From Stutzerimonas kunmingensis (lineage in GTDB: Bacteria; Pseudomonadota; Gammaproteobacteria; Pseudomonadales; Pseudomonadaceae), in the NCBI RefSeq assembly GCF_021432085.1, contig NZ_CP090366.1:3410001-3474000 (forward strand): a stretch of DNA of 64,000 bases, given 5' to 3'. Position numbers and translations under genes: made by a program. Below, one piece after another: positions 14,521-24,886 of this stretch. The notes below the pieces were generated by a model. The model did no database searches and was not told where the DNA came from. It saw only the letters and a program-made list of their open reading frames with translations. How positions within the stretch are numbered: the first letter of the stretch is position 1; each line of letters starts with the position of its first letter.

Positions 14521-17384
14521 CCGCACTGAAGATCTGGGACATCCACGGCGGCATTCATCCGCCGGAACACAAGGATCTGTCCAACCGCACCCCGATCCAG
14601 CCGGCCCCGCTGCCCAAGCGCCTGGTCCTGCCACTGACGCAGCACCTCGGAGCGCCGGCCGAGCCCTGCGTCACTCTTGGCGAACGGGTACTCAAAGGTC
14701 AGCAGATCGCTGTCGCCAGCGGGTTTGTCAGCGCGCCGCTGCATGCTCCTACCTCCGGACTGGTCAGCTTCATCGGCCCGCAGCCCTACCCGCATGTATC
14801 AGGCATGCTCGCCAACGCGATCGTCATCGACAGCGATGGCGAAGACAAATGGATCGACCTGCATCCGCAGCCGGATTACCGTGAACTCGAGCGCCCTGCC
14901 CTGCTCGAGCTGATTCGCCAGGCCGGCATCAGCGGCCTCGGCGGCGCCGGCTTCCCCACCGCCGTGAAGCTCAGCCCCCCGCCGACCCAGACGATCCGCA
15001 CGCTGATCATCAATGGCACCGAGTGCGAGCCCTACATCACCGCCGATGACCTGCTGATGCGTGAAAAGGCGGCCGAGCTGGTCGCGGGGATCGAGATACT
15101 CGCGCACCTGATTCAGCCGCAAGAGGTACTGATCGGCATCGAGGACAACAAGCCCGAAGCGATCGCCGCAGTGCGGGCTGCCATCGGCGAGCGCCCCTTC
15201 ACGTTGAAGGTCTTCCCAACCAAGTATCCGTCCGGCGGCGAAAAGCAGCTGATCCAGATTCTCACCGGAGAAGAGGTTCCCAGTGGCGGCTTGCCGGCGG
15301 ATATCGGCATGCTCTGCCAGAACGTCGGAACCTGCGTCGCCATCCACGACGCCGTGCTCCTCGGCAAGCCGTTGATCTCGCGCATCACCACTCTGACCGG
15401 CGAGGCGCTGGCGCGGCCGATGAACGTCGAGGTGCTGATCGGCACCCCCGTGGATGAACTGCTGGCCTTCGCCGGTCTCGATCAGCACAGGCTCAACCGT
15501 CTGATTATGGGCGGCCCGATGATGGGCTTCAGCCTGCCATCCCTTGAGGTGCCGGTGGTCAAGACCACCAACTGCCTGCTGGCGAGCACGCTGGAAGAGC
15601 TGCCGCCACCGCCGCCCGCTCTGCCGTGCATCCGTTGCGGAGAGTGCGCCGAGGCCTGCCCGGTCAGCCTGCTACCGCAGCAGCTGCATTTCTTTGCCCT
15701 CGGCCAGGAGCATGAGCAACTCAAGGCCCATAACCTGTTCGACTGCATCGAGTGCGGCGCCTGCGCCTACGTCTGCCCCTCCAACATCCCCCTGGTGCAG
15801 TATTACCGCGCTGCCAAGGGTGAGATCCGCGAGCTGGAGCAGAAGCAGCAGAAGGCCGAGCACTCCAAACAGCGCTTCGAGCTTCGCCAGGAACGTCTAC
15901 GGCGCGCCGAAGAACAGAAGGAAGCCGAACGCAAGGCCCGTGCCGAACGTGCGGCACGCGCCAAGGCGGCGCAAAGCGAGAGCGGCCCGACCGCGACCAC
16001 AGCCGAGACGGCGGCCCCGGCACAGAAGACCAGCCTTTCCGAAACGCAGAAGAAACTTAAGATCGAGGCCAGCATGGCCCAGGTCGCCCTGAAGAAAGCC
16101 GAGAAGCAGCTGGCCACCCATGCCACTGCCGAGCTGGAAGCCCAGGTTGCCGATCTGCGCAACGCCGCCGAGGCCGCGCAGCGTGCGTTGGATGCCGCCA
16201 TGCAGACGGACTCCGCTCCGCCCGCCACTGCGCCAGGGCCAGACGATGCCGTTGCGAAAAAAGCCAAGATCGAAGCCGCCATGCTCAAGGCACAGATTCG
16301 CAAACTGGAGAAGGTCGAAACGCCGGACGACGACCAGCAAGCCGAACTCGCCCGTCTACGTCAGCAGCTGAACGACGCCGAACAGGCGCTGACCGCCGCG
16401 CAGAGTGCAGCGCCCGCTCCCGCCGCCAAGCCGGCCGATGACGAAGCACTGAAAAAAGCCAAGATCGAAGCTGCCATGCTCAAGGCGCAGATTCGCAAGC
16501 TGGAGAAGATCGAAGCACCGGACGACGCCCAACAAGCCGAACTCGGCCGCCTGCGCCAGCAGCTGCACGACGCCGAACAGACGCTGGCCGCCGCGCAGAG
16601 TGCAGCGCCCGCCCCCGCCGCCAAGCCGGCCGATGACGAAGCCCTGAAGAAGGCGAAGATCGAAGCCGCCATGCTCAAGGCGCAGATCCGCAAGCTGGAG
16701 AAGGTCGAAACGCCGGACGACGACCAGCAAGCCGAACTCGCCAGCCTGCGCCAGCAGCTGCACGACGCCGAACAGGCGCTGACCGCCGCGCAGAGTGCAG
16801 CGCCCGCTCCCGCCGCCAAGCCAGCCGATGACGAAGCACTGAAAAAAGCCAAGATCGAAGCTGCCATGCTCAAGGCGCAGATCCGCAAGCTGGAGAAGGT
16901 CGAAACGCCGGACGACGACCAGCAAGCCGAACTCGCGCGCCTGCGCCAGCAGCTGCATGAAGCAGAGCAGGGCCTCAGTGCCGCGCAGAATTCGGCGCCA
17001 ACACCGGATGCGAAGCCAGCCGCTGACGATGCACTGAAGAAAGCCAAGATCGAACTGGCGATGAAGCGCGCCGAACTCAAGAAAGCCGAGAAAGCCGGCG
17101 CCGAAGAACCGGAGCTCAGCCGTCTGCGTGATGCGCTGAGCGCAGCGGAGCAAGCGCTGCACGCTGCCGAGGATGCTTCGCAGAAACCCGCGCCCGAGCT
17201 GGTACGGACCAGCAAGCCGGGAGTCGATGATCGCCAGCGAGCGCTCAAGACCGAGCTCGCCTTTGCCCGAGCCGATCTGCGCAAGCTTGAGCGCGACGAG
17301 AACGCAGAGTCCGCTGCAATAGACGCTGCCCGCGCACGGTTGAGCGAGGCGGAACGCCAGATGGCGGAATATCAGGACTCATGA
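14517..17384 (+). CDS. rnfC: Rnf/Rsx electron transport complex subunit C with extended repeat tail
   Basis: This 955-residue protein is in two parts. Residues 1 to about 450 are the conserved RnfC core: [13 protein letters not shown], the NADH/FMN-site region [13 protein letters not shown], the SLBB region, and two ferredoxin-type [4Fe-4S] motifs, [12 protein letters not shown] and [12 protein letters not shown]. Residues about 450-955 are an Ala/Lys/Glu-rich charged helical tail predicted to be coiled coil. It holds four near-identical 65-residue repeats and a diverged fifth. Variable tails are known in gammaproteobacterial RnfC; this one roughly doubles the protein. It is the peripheral NADH-oxidising subunit on the cytoplasmic face. 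Confidence 0.95.
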   Translation: MTALKIWDIHGGIHPPEHKDLSNRTPIQPAPLPKRLVLPLTQHLGAPAEPCVTLGERVLKGQQIAVASGFVSAPLHAPTSGLVSFIGPQPYPHVSGMLANAIVIDSDGEDKWIDLHPQPDYRELERPALLELIRQAGISGLGGAGFPTAVKLSPPPTQTIRTLIINGTECEPYITADDLLMREKAAELVAGIEILAHLIQPQEVLIGIEDNKPEAIAAVRAAIGERPFTLKVFPTKYPSGGEKQLIQILTGEEVPSGGLPADIGMLCQNVGTCVAIHDAVLLGKPLISRITTLTGEALARPMNVEVLIGTPVDELLAFAGLDQHRLNRLIMGGPMMGFSLPSLEVPVVKTTNCLLASTLEELPPPPPALPCIRCGECAEACPVSLLPQQLHFFALGQEHEQLKAHNLFDCIECGACAYVCPSNIPLVQYYRAAKGEIRELEQKQQKAEHSKQRFELRQERLRRAEEQKEAERKARAERAARAKAAQSESGPTATTAETAAPAQKTSLSETQKKLKIEASMAQVALKKAEKQLATHATAELEAQVADLRNAAEAAQRALDAAMQTDSAPPATAPGPDDAVAKKAKIEAAMLKAQIRKLEKVETPDDDQQAELARLRQQLNDAEQALTAAQSAAPAPAAKPADDEALKKAKIEAAMLKAQIRKLEKIEAPDDAQQAELGRLRQQLHDAEQTLAAAQSAAPAPAAKPADDEALKKAKIEAAMLKAQIRKLEKVETPDDDQQAELASLRQQLHDAEQALTAAQSAAPAPAAKPADDEALKKAKIEAAMLKAQIRKLEKVETPDDDQQAELARLRQQLHEAEQGLSAAQNSAPTPDAKPAADDALKKAKIELAMKRAELKKAEKAGAEEPELSRLRDALSAAEQALHAAEDASQKPAPELVRTSKPGVDDRQRALKTELAFARADLRKLERDENAESAAIDAARARLSEAERQMAEYQDS
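16257..17036 (+). repeat. four tandem 195-bp in-frame repeats inside rnfC
   Basis: Units are 16257-16451, 16452-16646, 16647-16841 and 16842-17036. Each encodes 65 residues of the pattern [20 protein letters not shown] - [18 protein letters not shown] - [20 protein letters not shown] - ADDEAL. A shorter diverged copy starts at 17037. DNA identity between units is very high, including synonymous sites, which suggests recent duplication or gene conversion. Unit 4 is the most diverged at its 3' end. Confidence 0.95.
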
Positions 17385-17504
17385 ACCCACGGCTCGAGAC
17401 GGCAGCAACCTTCGTCGCCTGGGTGAAACACCAACACATAGAACGGACACAAGGCGTAGGCTCCCCAGCCTGCACCCAGTCAACGCGTTAGAACCGGAGA
17501 GCCA

Positions 17505-18533
17505 ATGGCCCTGCCCCGCATCACTTCGCCCCATGCCAAGGGCCCCAGCCGTACCCAGCGCGTCATGCTGCTGGTGCTCGCGGCTACCCTGCCCGGCGTG
17601 ATCGTGCTGACCTGGCTTTACGGCGCCGGTACGTTGATCAACATGGCCTGGGCCTGCGCGGCCGCTCTTGGTTTCGAAGCAGCGATTCTGAAGCTGCGCC
17701 AGCGTCCGGTAGGCTTCTTTCTCCGCGATGGCAGCGTGCTGGTTACCGCTGTGTTGCTGGCCCTCGCGCTGCCGCCCTACTCACCCTGGTGGCTGACACT
17801 GATTGCCACTGGTTGCGCGGTGGTCTTCGGCAAACAGCTGTATGGCGGCCTTGGCCAGAACCCCTTCAACCCGGCGATGATCGGCTACGTGGTGGTGCTG
17901 ATTTCCTTCCCGGTCGAAATGACAACCTGGCCTGTGCCGCACAGCGTCGGGCTAGGTGCCGGCCTGCAGCACATCCTCGGCATCGCCTCGCTGCCCGATG
18001 GCTGGACCCAGGCCACGGCCCTCGACGTACTGAAGGTGAACAAAAGCCTGACCATCGACGAGCTGTGGAGCAATCCGGCGTTCGGCCACTTTGGCGGCAT
18101 CGGTTCGGAGGTGGTGAACCTGGCTTTCCTGGCCGGCGGCCTGTTCCTACTGCACAAAAGGCTGTTCAGCTGGCATGCGCCAGTGGGCATGCTCGCCGCG
18201 CTGGTGGTGATGAGCCTGGTGTTCTGGAATGGCTCGGGCTCTGATAGCAACGGCTCGCCGCTGTTCCATCTGCTCAGCGGCGCCACCATGCTAGGCGCGT
18301 TCTTCATCGTCACCGATCCGGTCAGCAGCGCCACCAGCCCGCTCGGGCGTCTCATCTTCGGTGTTGGCGTCGGCATTCTGGTCTACGTCATCCGCGCCTG
18401 GGGCGGCTATCCGGATGGCGTGGCCTTCGGCGTGCTGCTGATGAACCTGGCGGCACCCACTATCGATTACTACACCCGCCCGCGCACCTACGGCCACCGC
18501 AAGGCCGAGCGCGGCTTCAAGCTGGGCGAATGA
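17505..18533 (+). CDS. rnfD: Rnf/Rsx electron transport complex subunit D
   Basis: This 342-residue membrane subunit has about nine to ten helices. It contains the SGAT motif within [17 protein letters not shown], whose Thr carries the covalently bound FMN in characterised RnfD proteins, and the [14 protein letters not shown] segment. It is related to NqrB. It starts 120 bp after rnfC, the largest gap in the operon, and 1 bp separates it from rnfG. A CGGAGAG ribosome-binding site precedes the ATG. Confidence 0.96.
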   Translation: MALPRITSPHAKGPSRTQRVMLLVLAATLPGVIVLTWLYGAGTLINMAWACAAALGFEAAILKLRQRPVGFFLRDGSVLVTAVLLALALPPYSPWWLTLIATGCAVVFGKQLYGGLGQNPFNPAMIGYVVVLISFPVEMTTWPVPHSVGLGAGLQHILGIASLPDGWTQATALDVLKVNKSLTIDELWSNPAFGHFGGIGSEVVNLAFLAGGLFLLHKRLFSWHAPVGMLAALVVMSLVFWNGSGSDSNGSPLFHLLSGATMLGAFFIVTDPVSSATSPLGRLIFGVGVGILVYVIRAWGGYPDGVAFGVLLMNLAAPTIDYYTRPRTYGHRKAERGFKLGE

Positions 18534-18534
18534 C

Positions 18535-19308
18535 ATGATGCTTCCGGAAATCAGCCGTTCCATGCTGAAGAACGCCGCGGTGCTGGGCCTGTTCGCAATT
18601 GTCACCGTAGGCGCGGTGACGCTGCTTCAGCAGGGAACCGCCGAACGCATTCAGGCCGCCGAACGCGCCGCACAGGTTCGCGCACTGGGTGAAATTTTGC
18701 CCGCAGGCAGTTATGACAATCACCTGCTCGACGACAGCGTGCTGATCCAGGACCGCTTGCTCGGCAACAAGAGCCCTCTGCCCGCTTATGTCGCAATCAA
18801 GGATGGCCGGCCAAGCGCCGTGATCCTCCAGGCCATCGCGCCGGATGGCTACAGCGGCGCGATTCACCTGCTGGTGGGCATCCACGCCGACGGCCGGGTC
18901 GCCGGTGTCCGCGTCATCGGCCATCGTGAAACGCCAGGACTGGGCGACAAGATCGAACTGGCGAAAAGTCCTTGGATTCGCAGCTTCGAAGGCAAGTCGC
19001 TGAGCAGCCCCGAGGCCGACGGCTGGGCGGTGAAGAAGGATCGCGGCGAGTTCGACCAGTTCGCCGGCGCCACCATCACCCCCCGCGCCGTGGTCGGCGC
19101 CGTGCACCGCGCCTTGCAGTACTTCGATGCGCACAAGGCCGAGCTGCTGGCAACCGGCGGCGAGACGACCGGGGCCGTCGGCGACGCCTTGGAAAGCCGC
19201 ATCGAGCCCGCCGGAGCCACCGTCCACTCACGCGCCGGAAGTGCCGCCACCCGCGACGAGCTGCAAACCAACGAGCCTGAAGCCGAGCCGCAAGGGGATC
19301 AGCCATGA
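18535..19308 (+). CDS. rnfG: Rnf/Rsx electron transport complex subunit G
   Basis: This 257-residue subunit has one N-terminal membrane helix ([18 protein letters not shown]) and a periplasmic FMN-binding domain. The flavinylation motif reads [11 protein letters not shown], with Ala where SGAT is usual but the FMN-linked Thr kept. The [12 protein letters not shown] segment is typical of the family. The last roughly 50 residues, rich in Glu, Ala and Thr, extend past the domain. ATG 18535 and the next ATG are both possible starts. It overlaps rnfE by 4 bp. Confidence 0.94.
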   Translation: MMLPEISRSMLKNAAVLGLFAIVTVGAVTLLQQGTAERIQAAERAAQVRALGEILPAGSYDNHLLDDSVLIQDRLLGNKSPLPAYVAIKDGRPSAVILQAIAPDGYSGAIHLLVGIHADGRVAGVRVIGHRETPGLGDKIELAKSPWIRSFEGKSLSSPEADGWAVKKDRGEFDQFAGATITPRAVVGAVHRALQYFDAHKAELLATGGETTGAVGDALESRIEPAGATVHSRAGSAATRDELQTNEPEAEPQGDQP

Positions 19309-20018
19309 GCGCACCCAGCTATCGCGAACTGACCGTCAACGGACTGTGGAAGAACAACCCGGCGCTGGTCCAGCTGCTCGGGCTCTGTCCGCTGCTCGGC
19401 GTCAGCAACTCGGCGGTCAACGCACTCGGACTCGGCCTGGCGACGATGCTGGTGCTGACCTGTTCGAACATCGGCGTATCGCTGGTGCGCGGCGTGGTCA
19501 ACACCGCGGTGCGTCTGCCGGCATTCGTGATGATCATCGCCGCGCTGACCACCTGCATTGAGCTACTGATGCAGGCCTTCACCTACGAGCTGTACCAGAT
19601 CCTCGGCATCTTCATCCCGCTGATCACCACCAACTGCGTCATCCTTGGACGCGCCGACGGGTTCGCCGCCAAACACAATCCGCTGATCGCAGGCTTCGAC
19701 GGCCTGGTCATGGGCATCGGCTTCTGTCTGGTTCTGGTGGTGCTCGGCGGCCTGCGCGAACTGTTCGGCACCGGTGCGCTGTTCGCCAACATGCACCTGC
19801 TGTTCGGCCCGATCGCCGCTGACTGGCAGATCACTCTGTTCAGCAACTACAAGGGCTTCCTGTTGGCGATTCTGCCGCCTGGCGCCTTCATCGTGCTCGG
19901 CCTGCTGATTGCGCTGAAGAACCGGATCGACCAGCAGCTTGCCGAACGTGCCCGCGCCACCCAGCCCGCTGCGCCGGCCACCAGCCGCCGCGTACGCGTA
20001 ACCGGTGTGATCGAGTGA
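19305..20018 (+). CDS. rnfE: Rnf/Rsx electron transport complex subunit E
   Basis: This 237-residue membrane subunit is homologous to RnfA, with six helices, the [23 protein letters not shown] start and [16 protein letters not shown]. With RnfA it makes the [2Fe-2S]-bearing membrane core. It ends 10 bp before nth, the usual neighbour in gammaproteobacteria, so nth is probably on the same transcript. Confidence 0.96.
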   Translation: MSAPSYRELTVNGLWKNNPALVQLLGLCPLLGVSNSAVNALGLGLATMLVLTCSNIGVSLVRGVVNTAVRLPAFVMIIAALTTCIELLMQAFTYELYQILGIFIPLITTNCVILGRADGFAAKHNPLIAGFDGLVMGIGFCLVLVVLGGLRELFGTGALFANMHLLFGPIAADWQITLFSNYKGFLLAILPPGAFIVLGLLIALKNRIDQQLAERARATQPAAPATSRRVRVTGVIE

Positions 20019-20028
20019 GCCCGTTCCG

Positions 20029-20667
20029 ATGAATGCCGAAAAACGTCGGGAAATCTTCCGGCGCTTGCATGAAGACAACCCCGAGCCGAAGACCGAGCTG
20101 GCCTACAGCACGCCCTTCGAGCTGCTGATCGCCGTGATCCTCTCGGCCCAGGCCACCGATGTCGGCGTGAACAAGGCCACTGCCAGGCTCTACCCCGTGG
20201 CCAACACCCCGGAGGCGATCTACGCCCTCGGCTACGACGGCCTGTGCGAGTACATCCGCACCATCGGGTTGTATCCGAGCAAGGCGAAGAACGTCATCGA
20301 GACCTGTCGCATCCTGATCGAGAAGCATGGCGGCCAGGTGCCGGACAATCGCGAGGATCTGGAAGCCCTCCCCGGGGTGGGCCGCAAGACCGCCAACGTG
20401 GTACTGAACACGGCATTCCGCCAATTCACCATGGCGGTGGACACGCACATCTTCCGGGTCAGCAACCGCACCGGCATCGCCCCAGGCAAGAACGTTCTGG
20501 AGGTCGAACGCAAGCTGATTCGTTTCGTACCGAAGGATTATCTGCTCGATGCACACCACTGGCTGATCCTGCACGGCCGCTATGTCTGCAAGGCGCGCAA
20601 ACCATTATGCGGCAGCTGTCGGATCGAGGATCTCTGCGAATACAGGCACAAGACTTCGGACGATTGA
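20029..20667 (+). CDS. nth: endonuclease III (DNA glycosylase/AP lyase)
   Basis: This 212-residue base-excision repair enzyme removes oxidised pyrimidines. The helix-hairpin-helix LEALPGVGRKTANVV carries the catalytic Lys, the catalytic Asp lies in MAVDTHIFRV, and the C-terminal [4Fe-4S] ligands are spaced C-x6-C-x2-C-x5-C. Length is normal. It lies directly after rnfE, as in many Pseudomonas and enterobacteria. Confidence 0.97.
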   Translation: MNAEKRREIFRRLHEDNPEPKTELAYSTPFELLIAVILSAQATDVGVNKATARLYPVANTPEAIYALGYDGLCEYIRTIGLYPSKAKNVIETCRILIEKHGGQVPDNREDLEALPGVGRKTANVVLNTAFRQFTMAVDTHIFRVSNRTGIAPGKNVLEVERKLIRFVPKDYLLDAHHWLILHGRYVCKARKPLCGSCRIEDLCEYRHKTSDD

Positions 20668-20709
20668 GTGCGCTAGCGAAAAGCTTGCATCGCGATTGAA
20701 AAAAACTTT

Positions 20710-20738
20710 TTTACCGGCTCCCGATTTGCGGCTATAAG
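20710..20738 (+). promoter_or_regulatory. candidate sigma70 promoter of the small acidic protein gene
   Basis: TTTACC (20710-20715), a 17-nt spacer, then TATAAG (20733-20738), followed by a GC-rich discriminator. The site is 38 bp before the GTG start at 20776. Confidence 0.5.
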
Positions 20739-20775
20739 GTGCGCCAAGAGCGCCCCGTAGCCTTGGAGTGAACAA

Positions 20776-20955
20776 GTGGCCGAGAAAGAAGACATTCAGA
20801 TCGAAGACGATTTCATCGCCGAAGATGACGATGAGAGCAGCGAAGCTCCCGTCGAGGTCGCCAAGACCAATCTGACCAAGCGCCGAATCATCGACAACCT
20901 GCTGGAGGAACGCCGCCTGCAGAAACAGTTGAACGACTTCGACTTCGATCTATAA
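20776..20955 (+). CDS. PA3496-family small acidic protein (59 aa)
   Basis: This GTG-started frame of 59 residues has TTGGAG a few bases upstream. The N-terminal half is strongly acidic (IQIEDDFIAEDDDESSE) and the C-terminal half is a basic-amphipathic helix (KRRIIDNLLEERRLQKQL) ending in DFDFDL. It matches the small protein found next to nth in Pseudomonas, annotated as a putative envelope integrity protein; the function is not established. Its promoter, ribosome-binding site and a strong terminator 4 bp after the stop make a complete monocistronic unit. It is easily missed because of its size and GTG start. Confidence 0.82.
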   Translation: MAEKEDIQIEDDFIAEDDDESSEAPVEVAKTNLTKRRIIDNLLEERRLQKQLNDFDFDL

Positions 20956-20958
20956 AAG

Positions 20959-20982
20959 AAAAAGCCCCGAAAGGGGCTTTTT
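20959..20982. terminator. bidirectional intrinsic terminator
   Basis: AAAAAGCCCC, loop GAAA, GGGGCTTTTT. The perfect stem with A and T tracts serves both the small acidic protein gene and the convergent gloA. Confidence 0.93.
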
Positions 20983-20994
20983 CATATCTATCTA

Positions 20995-21387
20995 TCAGTC
21001 AGCGCGCTTCGGCGATAACATTTCTATCTTGTAGCCATCCGGGTCTTCAACGAAGGCCAGAATGCTCGAACCGTGCATCATCGGCCCCGGCTCCCGGGTG
21101 ATCTTGCCGCCACGGGCGCGGATGTCCTCGCAGGCCTTGTAGACATCTTCCACTTCCAGGGCGATGTGGCCGTAGCCATTACCCAGCTCGTAGGTCTCGA
21201 CACCCCAGTTGTGGGTCAGCTCGATGACGCTGTTGTGCGCCTCGTCGCCGTAACCGACGAAGGCGAGCGTGAATTTGCCGTCCGGATAGTCTTTGCGGCG
21301 CAGCAGGGTCATGCCCAGCACTTCGGTGTAGAAGGCGATGGACTTTTCCATATCGCCGACACGCAGCATGGTATGCAGCAGTCTCAT
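20995..21387 (-). CDS. gloA: lactoylglutathione lyase (glyoxalase I)
   Basis: This 130-residue VOC enzyme converts the methylglyoxal-glutathione hemithioacetal to S-lactoylglutathione. It starts [26 protein letters not shown] and carries metal-binding residues in [22 protein letters not shown] and a final Glu in [10 protein letters not shown], the standard His-Glu-His-Glu set. Its short length indicates the Ni-dependent bacterial class, without the internal insertions of the Zn type. Adjacent to argG as in P. aeruginosa. Confidence 0.96.
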   Translation of the reverse strand: MRLLHTMLRVGDMEKSIAFYTEVLGMTLLRRKDYPDGKFTLAFVGYGDEAHNSVIELTHNWGVETYELGNGYGHIALEVEDVYKACEDIRARGGKITREPGPMMHGSSILAFVEDPDGYKIEMLSPKRAD

Positions 21388-21437
21388 GATTCAGGTCTCC
21401 TCGTTCGGCAGCGCTTGTGGCAGTGCAGAAAGTACAA

Positions 21438-21456
21438 CCCCGGCACATGGCCGGGG
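21438..21456. terminator. hairpin downstream of argG
   Basis: CCCCGGC (21438-21444), loop ACATG, GCCGGGG (21450-21456). It lies 27 bp past the argG stop in the minus direction; the following T-rich stretch is imperfect. Confidence 0.5.
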
Positions 21457-21482
21457 TCGGTTGGCTCAGGCGCGCCAGCTTA

Positions 21483-22700
21483 TCAGAACTGGGTGCGGCC
21501 CTTGCCGGCAGCGATGCGCATGCGCAGGGCGTTGAGCTTGATGAAGCCGCCGGCGTCCGCCTGGTTGTAGGCGCCGCCATCCTCTTCGAAGGTCGCAATG
21601 TTGGCATCGAACAGCGAATCGTCGGACTTGCGGCCGACGACGATGACGTTGCCCTTGTACAGCTTCAGGCGCACGACGCCGTTCACGTTGACCTGGGAAG
21701 CGTCGATCATCTGCTGCAGCATGCTGCGCTCGGGACTCCACCAGTAGCCGTTGTAGATCAGGCTGGCGTACTTGGGCATCAGCTCGTCTTTCAGGTGCGC
21801 GACCTCGCGGTCGAGGGTGATCGACTCGATTGCGCGGTGGGCCTTGAGCATGATGGTGCCGCCGGGCGTCTCATAGCAGCCGCGGGACTTCATGCCGACA
21901 TAGCGGTTCTCGACGATGTCGAGGCGGCCGATGCCATTTTCGCCGCCGATGCGGTTCAGCTCGGCCAGGACCTGAGCTGGAGTCATGTCCTTGCCATCGA
22001 TGGCGACGATGTCGCCCTTGCGGTAGGTCAGTTCGATGTAGGTGGGGGTGTCCGGCGCCGCTTCCGGCGACTTGGTCCAGCGCCACATGTCTTCTTCGTG
22101 CTCGGTCCAGGTGTCTTCCAGCACACCGCCCTCGTAGGAGATGTGCAGCAGGTTGGCATCCATGGAGTAAGGCGACTTCTTCTTGCCGTGGCGCTCGATC
22201 GGGATGGCATGCTTCTCGGCGTAGTCCATCAGCTTCTCGCGCGACAGCAGATCCCACTCGCGCCAGGGAGCGATCACCTTGACGCCAGGCTTGAGCGCAT
22301 AGGCGCCCAGCTCGAAGCGCACCTGGTCGTTACCCTTGCCGGTGGCACCGTGGGAGATGGCATCGGCACCAGTCTCGTTGGCGATCTCGATCAGGCGCTT
22401 GGCGATCAGCGGACGGGCGATGGAGGTACCCAGCAGGTACTCGCCTTCGTAAACGGTGTTGGCACGGAACATGGGGAAGACGAAGTCGCGCACGAACTCT
22501 TCGCGCAGGTCGTCGATGTAGATTTCCTTGACGCCCAGAGCCTGCGCCTTGGTGCGCGCTGGCTCGACTTCTTCGCCCTGGCCGAGGTCGGCGGTGAAGG
22601 TCACCACTTCACAGTTATAGGTGTCTTGCAGCCACTTCAGAATCACCGAGGTGTCCAGGCCACCGGAATAGGCCAGAACTACCTTCTTAACGTCCGCCAT
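21483..22700 (-). CDS. argG: argininosuccinate synthase
   Basis: This 405-residue enzyme joins citrulline and aspartate using ATP in arginine synthesis. The N-terminal P-loop-like [19 protein letters not shown], the citrulline/aspartate site around [13 protein letters not shown] and the [13 protein letters not shown] segment are all present. It has standard length, a cytosolic location and an ATG start. It is monocistronic, between gloA and motY on the same strand. Confidence 0.98.
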   Translation of the reverse strand: MADVKKVVLAYSGGLDTSVILKWLQDTYNCEVVTFTADLGQGEEVEPARTKAQALGVKEIYIDDLREEFVRDFVFPMFRANTVYEGEYLLGTSIARPLIAKRLIEIANETGADAISHGATGKGNDQVRFELGAYALKPGVKVIAPWREWDLLSREKLMDYAEKHAIPIERHGKKKSPYSMDANLLHISYEGGVLEDTWTEHEEDMWRWTKSPEAAPDTPTYIELTYRKGDIVAIDGKDMTPAQVLAELNRIGGENGIGRLDIVENRYVGMKSRGCYETPGGTIMLKAHRAIESITLDREVAHLKDELMPKYASLIYNGYWWSPERSMLQQMIDASQVNVNGVVRLKLYKGNVIVVGRKSDDSLFDANIATFEEDGGAYNQADAGGFIKLNALRMRIAAGKGRTQF

Positions 22701-22787
22701 GCCATCAGCTCCACGGGTTGTACGGAAAGCCTGCGATTCTACCGGTCATGGGCTGGCTTTTACAGGGGCGCGCCGCTGCGGCGGCAA

Positions 22788-23678
22788 TCAAGACGACGGG
22801 ACGGCGGGAGCCGAGGGCGCAGGAGGCGCCGCTTCTCGCGCCAGGCGCAAGGTGACACGCCGATTCTTCGCGCGATTGGCCTCGCTGCTGTTGGCCACCA
22901 GCGGATAGCGCTCGCCATGGAAGCGCAGGGTGATCTGCTCCAGTGCTATGCCGTTGGCGACCAGGTACTCCTGAACCGCCAGTGCGCGACGGCGCGACAG
23001 ATCACGATTGAGCAGGCGATTGCCGCTGTTGTCCGAGTGGCCATCAAGTTCGATGCGATTCACATTGGGATCGGCGCGCATGTACTGCAGAACGACATCG
23101 AGCCTGGCGCGCCCCTGAGCGTCCAGCACCACATCGCTGCTCGGGAAACCGATCTGCGACTGGCGCACCTGATCGAAATTGACTGGCAGCAGCTTGGCCG
23201 TACAGGCGCGGTAGTCCTCGTAAGCCTTGCCGAAGCGCGCCGGCAACAGGCGAATCTCCAGGGTATCGCCGCCGTGCATGGTGCGATGCCGAACCACCGG
23301 GCTACGCCCTTCGAGCAGGCCGCTGAGCAGGCGCCCGGCCTGTAGCTGGGTGCTGTTGAACGGAATATCGCCACCACTCACGGTGACCACGCCGAGATTG
23401 ATATCGCTGCGTGACGGTTGCCAAGGCGCCGCTGCGGCAAGCAGTGTCGCCGAGCCGGCGCGAAGCCAGCGCTCCGGCGAGTGCAGACGAAAGACCGCCT
23501 GTTCGCCGGCACGCCTGACGAACTCGCCGCTGCCGAAACCGGCGATGGGCTGGGTCAGTCGACACTCGAACTGATCGCCCTCCACCTGCCATTGCACCCG
23601 TTCCAGCCGCGTCTGGAATGTCAGGGCGTTGGCCGGTGAAGCGAGCAGGCACAACAGTACGAGGGGGCGCAGGCGCAC
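22788..23678 (-). CDS. motY: MotY-type flagellar T-ring protein (OmpA domain)
   Basis: This protein of about 296 residues has a signal peptide (RLRPLVLLCLLASPANA), an N-terminal MotY-type domain (LTFQTRLERVQWQVE...CRLTQPI) and a C-terminal OmpA/peptidoglycan-binding domain (IELDGHSDNSGNRLLNRDLSRRRA). MotY forms the T-ring with MotX around the flagellar basal body and helps anchor the MotAB/MotCD stators. GTG 23678 was chosen because GGAG lies 8 bp upstream and a FliA-type promoter ends at 23712. A longer frame beginning at 23747 would start upstream of that promoter. Between argG and pyrC, as in P. aeruginosa. Confidence 0.9.
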   Translation of the reverse strand: MRLRPLVLLCLLASPANALTFQTRLERVQWQVEGDQFECRLTQPIAGFGSGEFVRRAGEQAVFRLHSPERWLRAGSATLLAAAAPWQPSRSDINLGVVTVSGGDIPFNSTQLQAGRLLSGLLEGRSPVVRHRTMHGGDTLEIRLLPARFGKAYEDYRACTAKLLPVNFDQVRQSQIGFPSSDVVLDAQGRARLDVVLQYMRADPNVNRIELDGHSDNSGNRLLNRDLSRRRALAVQEYLVANGIALEQITLRFHGERYPLVANSSEANRAKNRRVTLRLAREAAPPAPSAPAVPSS

Positions 23679-23711
23679 GATGAACTCCGAGAGGATGCGT
23701 ATTCCTTCTAG

Positions 23712-23738
23712 GTATCGGTGCCCGACCGGCAAACTTGA
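23712..23738 (-). promoter_or_regulatory. sigma28 (FliA) promoter of motY
   Basis: On the minus strand TCAAGTTT (23738-23731), an 11-nt spacer, then ACCGATAC (23719-23712). The flagellar sigma28 consensus is TAAAGTTT-N11-GCCGATAA, so 13 of 16 positions match with exact spacing. It sits 33 bp before the motY GTG, which fits a late flagellar gene. Confidence 0.78.
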
Positions 23739-23842
23739 GTGTGTCACGGTCAGTGCCCAAGCCTGGCAGACGAAGGCAAGATGCCGTCTCCGGGCTTTTC
23801 CGGTAGCATTCGCGCACGTTTCACCCGCCTGGAAACCCCTGC

Positions 23843-24886
23843 ATGTCCGACCGACTCACCCTGTTGCGCCCCGACGACTGGCACATCCACCTGCGCGACG
23901 GCGCCGCCCTGCCTCACACCGTCGCGGATGCTGCTCGCCAGTTCGCCCGCGCCATCATCATGCCGAACCTGGTGCCACCGGTACGCAATGCCGACGAGGC
24001 CGAAGCCTATCGCCAGCGCATCCTGGCGGCTCGGCCGGCCGGCAGTGATTTCACGCCATTGATGGTGCTCTATCTCACCGACAGCACCAGTTCTGACGAT
24101 ATCCGCCAGGCCAAGGCCAGCGGCTTCGTGCATGCCGCCAAGCTATATCCGGCAGGCGCGACCACCAACTCCGCTTCCGGCGTGTCCGCGATCGACAACA
24201 TCTTCGGTGTGCTGGAAACCATGGCCGAGGTCGGCCTGCCTTTGCTGGTCCACGGCGAGGTCACGCGCAGCGAGATCGATATCTTCGATCGCGAGAAGCA
24301 TTTCATCGACGAGCAGTTGAGTCGCGTCACCGCGCGCTTCCCAACCCTGAAAGTAGTGTTCGAGCACATCACCACCCGTGACGCCGTGCAGTTCGTCCAG
24401 GCGGCAGGCACCAACGTCGGCGCCACCATCACCGCGCACCACCTGCTGTACAACCGCAACCACATGCTGGTCGGCGGCATTCGTCCGCACCTTTTCTGCC
24501 TGCCGGTGCTCAAGCGCAACGTTCACCAGGAAGCCCTGCTGGATGCCGCCACCAGCGGCAACCCGAAGTTCTTCCTCGGCACCGACTCGGCCCCCCACGC
24601 ACAGCACGCCAAGGAAGCTGCCTGCGGTTGTGCTGGGTGCTATACCGCGCATGCGGCCATCGAGCTGTACGCCGAAGCCTTCGAGCAGCGGCAGGCGCTG
24701 GACAAACTGGAACCCTTTGCCAGTCACTTCGGTCCGGATTTCTACGGTCTGCCGCGCAACACCACGCAGATCACCCTGGTGCGCGAGGAGTGGAACGTGC
24801 CGGCCAATCTGCCATTCGGTGAGCAGGTCGTCGTGCCGCTGCGTGCCGGGGAACGACTGCACTGGCGTCTGGAGACGAACGCATGA
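23843..24886 (+). CDS. pyrC: dihydroorotase
   Basis: This 347-residue class II dihydroorotase closes carbamoyl-aspartate to dihydroorotate in pyrimidine synthesis. The metal ligands are visible as DWHIHLRDG (HxH), the Lys region [23 protein letters not shown] and VFEHITT histidines, and the catalytic Asp in GTDSAPHA. Length matches E. coli PyrC. It overlaps rnt by 4 bp. Confidence 0.98.
   Translation: MSDRLTLLRPDDWHIHLRDGAALPHTVADAARQFARAIIMPNLVPPVRNADEAEAYRQRILAARPAGSDFTPLMVLYLTDSTSSDDIRQAKASGFVHAAKLYPAGATTNSASGVSAIDNIFGVLETMAEVGLPLLVHGEVTRSEIDIFDREKHFIDEQLSRVTARFPTLKVVFEHITTRDAVQFVQAAGTNVGATITAHHLLYNRNHMLVGGIRPHLFCLPVLKRNVHQEALLDAATSGNPKFFLGTDSAPHAQHAKEAACGCAGCYTAHAAIELYAEAFEQRQALDKLEPFASHFGPDFYGLPRNTTQITLVREEWNVPANLPFGEQVVVPLRAGERLHWRLETNA

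Noticed and set aside
17385..17504. internal promoter before rnfD
   Set aside because: No convincing -35/-10 pair was found; the gap may instead hold a small overlapping frame.
13364..20018. rnf operon as part of a nitrogen-fixation island
   Set aside because: The operon is followed by nth and the small acidic protein gene, the standard housekeeping context; no nif gene or NifA site is seen.
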